From the NCBI RefSeq assembly GCF_001468285.1, contig NZ_LNSB01000005.1:1-64000 (forward strand): a stretch of 64,000 nt of DNA, given 5' to 3'. The position numbers were made by a program, and so were the translations under genes. The stretch is from Sphingopyxis sp. HIX (GTDB lineage: Bacteria > Pseudomonadota > Alphaproteobacteria > Sphingomonadales > Sphingomonadaceae). Positions 61,904 to 64,000 of this stretch are shown one piece after another. The notes under the pieces are model-generated. The model worked only from the letters and a program-made list of their open reading frames with translations, was not told the DNA's origin and did not search any database. The stretch's first letter is position 1; the number at the start of each line of letters is the position of its first letter.

Positions 61904-62928
61904 TGTTTCCATCCATTGAAGATTGCGGTGCGGCGGATCGCCGCATCGAGGGAGGTTGTCGGCGCGACGCCGAGCCGATCGCGGACCAGCGCGGTCGAGG
62001 GCACGTAGCGCCCGGGGTTCCACCCGGCGTCCGCGCGACCGAGAACCTCGACCCCGGGCCCGCCGAGCACCGCGGCGGTGCGGCGCGCGAGATCGGCGAT
62101 CGACACCGCCTCCTCGGACCCCATGTTCCACGTCGCGGCGCGCGGCGCGCGCAGCAGCATCAGCCACAGCCAGGCGGCGAGGTCGGCGACGTAGAGATAG
62201 GAGCGCACCGCGGTTCCCGCGCTTTCGATGCGGATCGCGCGTCCCGCCATCGCGTCGCGGATGAAGTTGCCCGCGGCGAAATGGATGTCGAGAGAGAGTA
62301 AGGGGCCAAGCAGCGCAAAGATGCGTGACGTCACGACGTCGAGTCCGAACTGCTTGCCATAAATGGCGCAGAGCAGTTCGGCGGCGCGCTTGCCCTCGCC
62401 ATAGGCCGATTTGGGGTCGCGCGGATCGGGACCGCCGAACCAGTCCTCGGCGACATGGGTTACCTCCCACGGCTGCGCGCCATAGACCGCGCCCGAGCTC
62501 AGGAAGAGCATCCGCCGCGCCCCCCGCTCGACCGCGAGGTCGAGCGCGTTCCGCGTACCCATGACGATCGTGTCGAACATCCGCCGCGGGTCATGGGCGT
62601 TGAGATAAGCGCTGGCATCGGTCGCCGCGTGGATGACGTGGGTGAAGCTACCCGGCGGCGCGACGAAATCGCAGACATCGCCCGTAACGAACTGGAATCG
62701 CTTGGCCAGGTGCGGCGCCCTCGCGGCGAAAGCGGCAGGATCGCGGCTCAGGATCACCACCTCGGCATCGCAGTCCGCCTGCGCCAAAGCTTCGAGCATC
62801 CAGCGCCCGATGAAGCCGGTCCCCCCGGTCATGAAGATGCGCGCGCCGTTCAGCCCCGCCCAGTACGGCGCGAGCTGGCGGTCGATCGCGGCCAGGTCTT
62901 CGGCGAGCAAATCTTCGGCCAGGATCAT
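61900..62928 (-). CDS. NAD-dependent epimerase/dehydratase-like sugar reductase
   Basis: This 342-residue extended SDR has GGTGFIG at residues 35-41, SSGAVYG and the YxxxK motif in SAYGEGK near residue 180. N-terminal residues 1-28 precede the Rossmann fold. It acts on a nucleotide-activated sugar, as epimerase, dehydratase or 4-ketoreductase. Next to the TPP enzyme it may reduce a branched product (inference). The ATG at 62928 overlaps the stop of the upstream membrane protein gene. Confidence 0.83.
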   Translation of the reverse strand: MILAEDLLAEDLAAIDRQLAPYWAGLNGARIFMTGGTGFIGRWMLEALAQADCDAEVVILSRDPAAFAARAPHLAKRFQFVTGDVCDFVAPPGSFTHVIHAATDASAYLNAHDPRRMFDTIVMGTRNALDLAVERGARRMLFLSSGAVYGAQPWEVTHVAEDWFGGPDPRDPKSAYGEGKRAAELLCAIYGKQFGLDVVTSRIFALLGPLLSLDIHFAAGNFIRDAMAGRAIRIESAGTAVRSYLYVADLAAWLWLMLLRAPRAATWNMGSEEAVSIADLARRTAAVLGGPGVEVLGRADAGWNPGRYVPSTALVRDRLGVAPTTSLDAAIRRTAIFNGWKQ

Positions 62929-64000
62929 GCCGCCACCAGCCCCAGCGACGGCCGGTCGCTGCGATGCGCACGCACGACGCGCGCGATGCTGTCGAGCGCC
63001 AGCGCGCCGACCAAAATCACGATCAGCCCCGGCCGGATGAAATGCCCCGCGGTCAGCCCGAAGCTCGCGGTCACCGTGCGCTCGCCGAGCCAGCTGGTGC
63101 CGGTCACGTCGAGCACCGTCGCGAGCGGCCAGTCGCCGACGAGGCAGAGCAGATAGGCGCAGGCGATCGCTATGATCGGCCCCGCGCCCTTCCAGGGCTC
63201 CAGCAGCACGAGGAAGATCAGGAAGAGCTGGGTATAGCCGCCGGGCGATTGCGTCGCCAGATAGGCGCCGAGCAGGATCGCCGCGATGCGGTGCGCGGGC
63301 AGCGTCTTGGGCTGCAGCCATGCCGCCGCCAGCGCCGCGAGGGCGAGCAGCTGTGCGGAACGGATCACGATCGGCACCAGAAATTCGATCGTCTCGATCA
63401 GCCGCGACGGCACGAATTGCAGCAGCGGAATGTCGAGCGTGCGGAACATGAGGAGCGGCGCATAGCTCGTTGAATAATTGACCTCGTTCCACACCTGCCC
63501 GCCCTGGAAGACGACCCAGTTGGCGGTGTTCGATGCGAGTTCCATCGGCGTCCCCGACCCGACGAGCGCGAGCGTGACCAGATAGAGCGCGATCGTCGCA
63601 ATCCCGGCCATTTCGAGCGTCCGCCAGTCGCGCTTCAGCGCATGCGCGAGCATCGGCAGCACCAGATAGGGCTTGAAATTGATCGTCACCGCCGCCGCGA
63701 ACCAGCGCCACGGCTTCGACGCGGTGATCGGGCCATGCGCGATCATGAAGAAGGCGAAGGCGACGAGGATCAAATTGCCACGCTCGAGCGTGAACAGCAT
63801 CGGCAGCCCCAGCGCGATCGCCGCCGTCCGCATCGGCGCGGTGCGGCGGTCGAGGCGGCGGAAGCATATCCACGCCAGCACCACGTCGATGACGTAGAAG
63901 GCATAGATGGTCGAGCGCGCCAGCCAGTCGCAATCGCGCGCGTAAAAGGGCGATTGCAGGTAACAGCCCGGCAGGCTCGTCGCATCGAGGAAGACGAAGG
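62925..64000 (-). CDS. multi-pass membrane protein, DUF2029/GT87-like (partial)
   Basis: The frame stays open through the right edge of the window, so the N-terminus is missing; about 358 residues are visible. They contain at least eight hydrophobic segments. TLERGNLILVAFAFFMIAHG and KPYLVLPMLAHALKRDW resemble the DUF2029 (mannosyltransferase-like) family of polyprenyl-sugar-dependent transferases. It is the most upstream visible member of the glycan operon. An internal ATG-like start (63884) is rejected because strong membrane segments continue before it. Confidence 0.7.
   Translation of the reverse strand, partial: FVFLDATSLPGCYLQSPFYARDCDWLARSTIYAFYVIDVVLAWICFRRLDRRTAPMRTAAIALGLPMLFTLERGNLILVAFAFFMIAHGPITASKPWRWFAAAVTINFKPYLVLPMLAHALKRDWRTLEMAGIATIALYLVTLALVGSGTPMELASNTANWVVFQGGQVWNEVNYSTSYAPLLMFRTLDIPLLQFVPSRLIETIEFLVPIVIRSAQLLALAALAAAWLQPKTLPAHRIAAILLGAYLATQSPGGYTQLFLIFLVLLEPWKGAGPIIAIACAYLLCLVGDWPLATVLDVTGTSWLGERTVTASFGLTAGHFIRPGLIVILVGALALDSIARVVRAHRSDRPSLGLVAA

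Noticed and set aside
60080..62470. Extended 796-codon version of the TPP enzyme
   Set aside because: The extra 189 codons are low-complexity and overlap the epimerase; the ATGA start at 61903 begins the conserved Pyr domain.
61900..63933. 677-codon fusion of the epimerase with upstream sequence
   Set aside because: The upstream part is an out-of-frame shadow of the membrane protein; the start at 62928 overlaps that gene's stop.
1..64000. tRNA, rRNA, CRISPR, insertion sequence, prophage or riboswitch
   Set aside because: No cloverleaf, rRNA-like stretch, regularly spaced direct repeats, transposase or integrase frame was seen anywhere; riboswitches cannot be excluded by eye but no conserved core was recognised.

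Overview
The window is a high-GC, gene-dense stretch of a chromosome from an alphaproteobacterium, most likely a sphingomonad (Sphingopyxis/Sphingomonas/Novosphingobium type). The clues are the many TonB-dependent receptors with no SusD partner, the ATGA-coupled operons, a D-mannonate dehydratase whose active-site numbering matches the Novosphingobium enzyme offset by one residue, and intergenic palindromes of the kind common in this order. I see no tRNA, rRNA, CRISPR array, insertion sequence or prophage.

Positions 1 to about 41800 form a large locus for taking up and degrading uronate-containing polysaccharides (pectin/polygalacturonate, rhamnogalacturonan and probably a glucuronan-like polymer). 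Extracellular or periplasmic enzymes are a PL1 pectate lyase, a GH43, a GH105, a GH3 lipoprotein, two alginate-lyase-fold proteins, a beta-helix lyase-like protein, two esterases, a secreted cupin and a DUF4861 protein. Three TonB-dependent receptors (11637-14471, 26461-29067, 31698-34595) import oligomers and a hexuronate MFS carrier imports monomers. Cytoplasmic steps are UxaC, a UxuB-type reductase, ManD and UxaA toward 2-keto-3-deoxygluconate (KDG), KduI/KduD for the unsaturated uronate branch, and KdgK. Two closely similar MhpD-like hydratases, an aldo/keto reductase and an iron-type alcohol dehydrogenase have no assigned step.

The locus appears to be held together by two regulators. A LacI protein (7156-8250) probably reads a palindrome centred on ACCGGT (TGACACCGGTGTCA / TGACACCGGTTAC), found at seven promoter positions. 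A GntR/FadR-type protein (41080-41808) may read GTTGTCNGACAAC, found next to the LacI box at two promoters and in weaker form at two more.

From 41840 to 46084 are fdhD, mobA, a DUF1345 membrane protein and a YdeP/FdhF-like molybdopterin oxidoreductase. From 46166 to 54960 are an orphan outer-membrane receptor, a small secreted four-cysteine protein in an AT-rich patch, and a FecA/FecI/FecR-like surface-signalling set (STN-domain receptor, ECF sigma factor, anti-sigma factor). From 54964 to 57137 are a TetR regulator, a predicted metal-dependent hydrolase and a DUF2147 protein.

From 57066 to the window end a minus-strand, translationally coupled operon encodes surface-glycan functions: a GT39-type transferase, a zinc-motif methyltransferase, GtrA, an acetolactate-synthase-like TPP enzyme, an NAD-dependent epimerase/reductase and a multi-pass membrane protein cut by the window edge. 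The TPP enzyme plus reductase pair suggests a branched-chain sugar, but that is inference.
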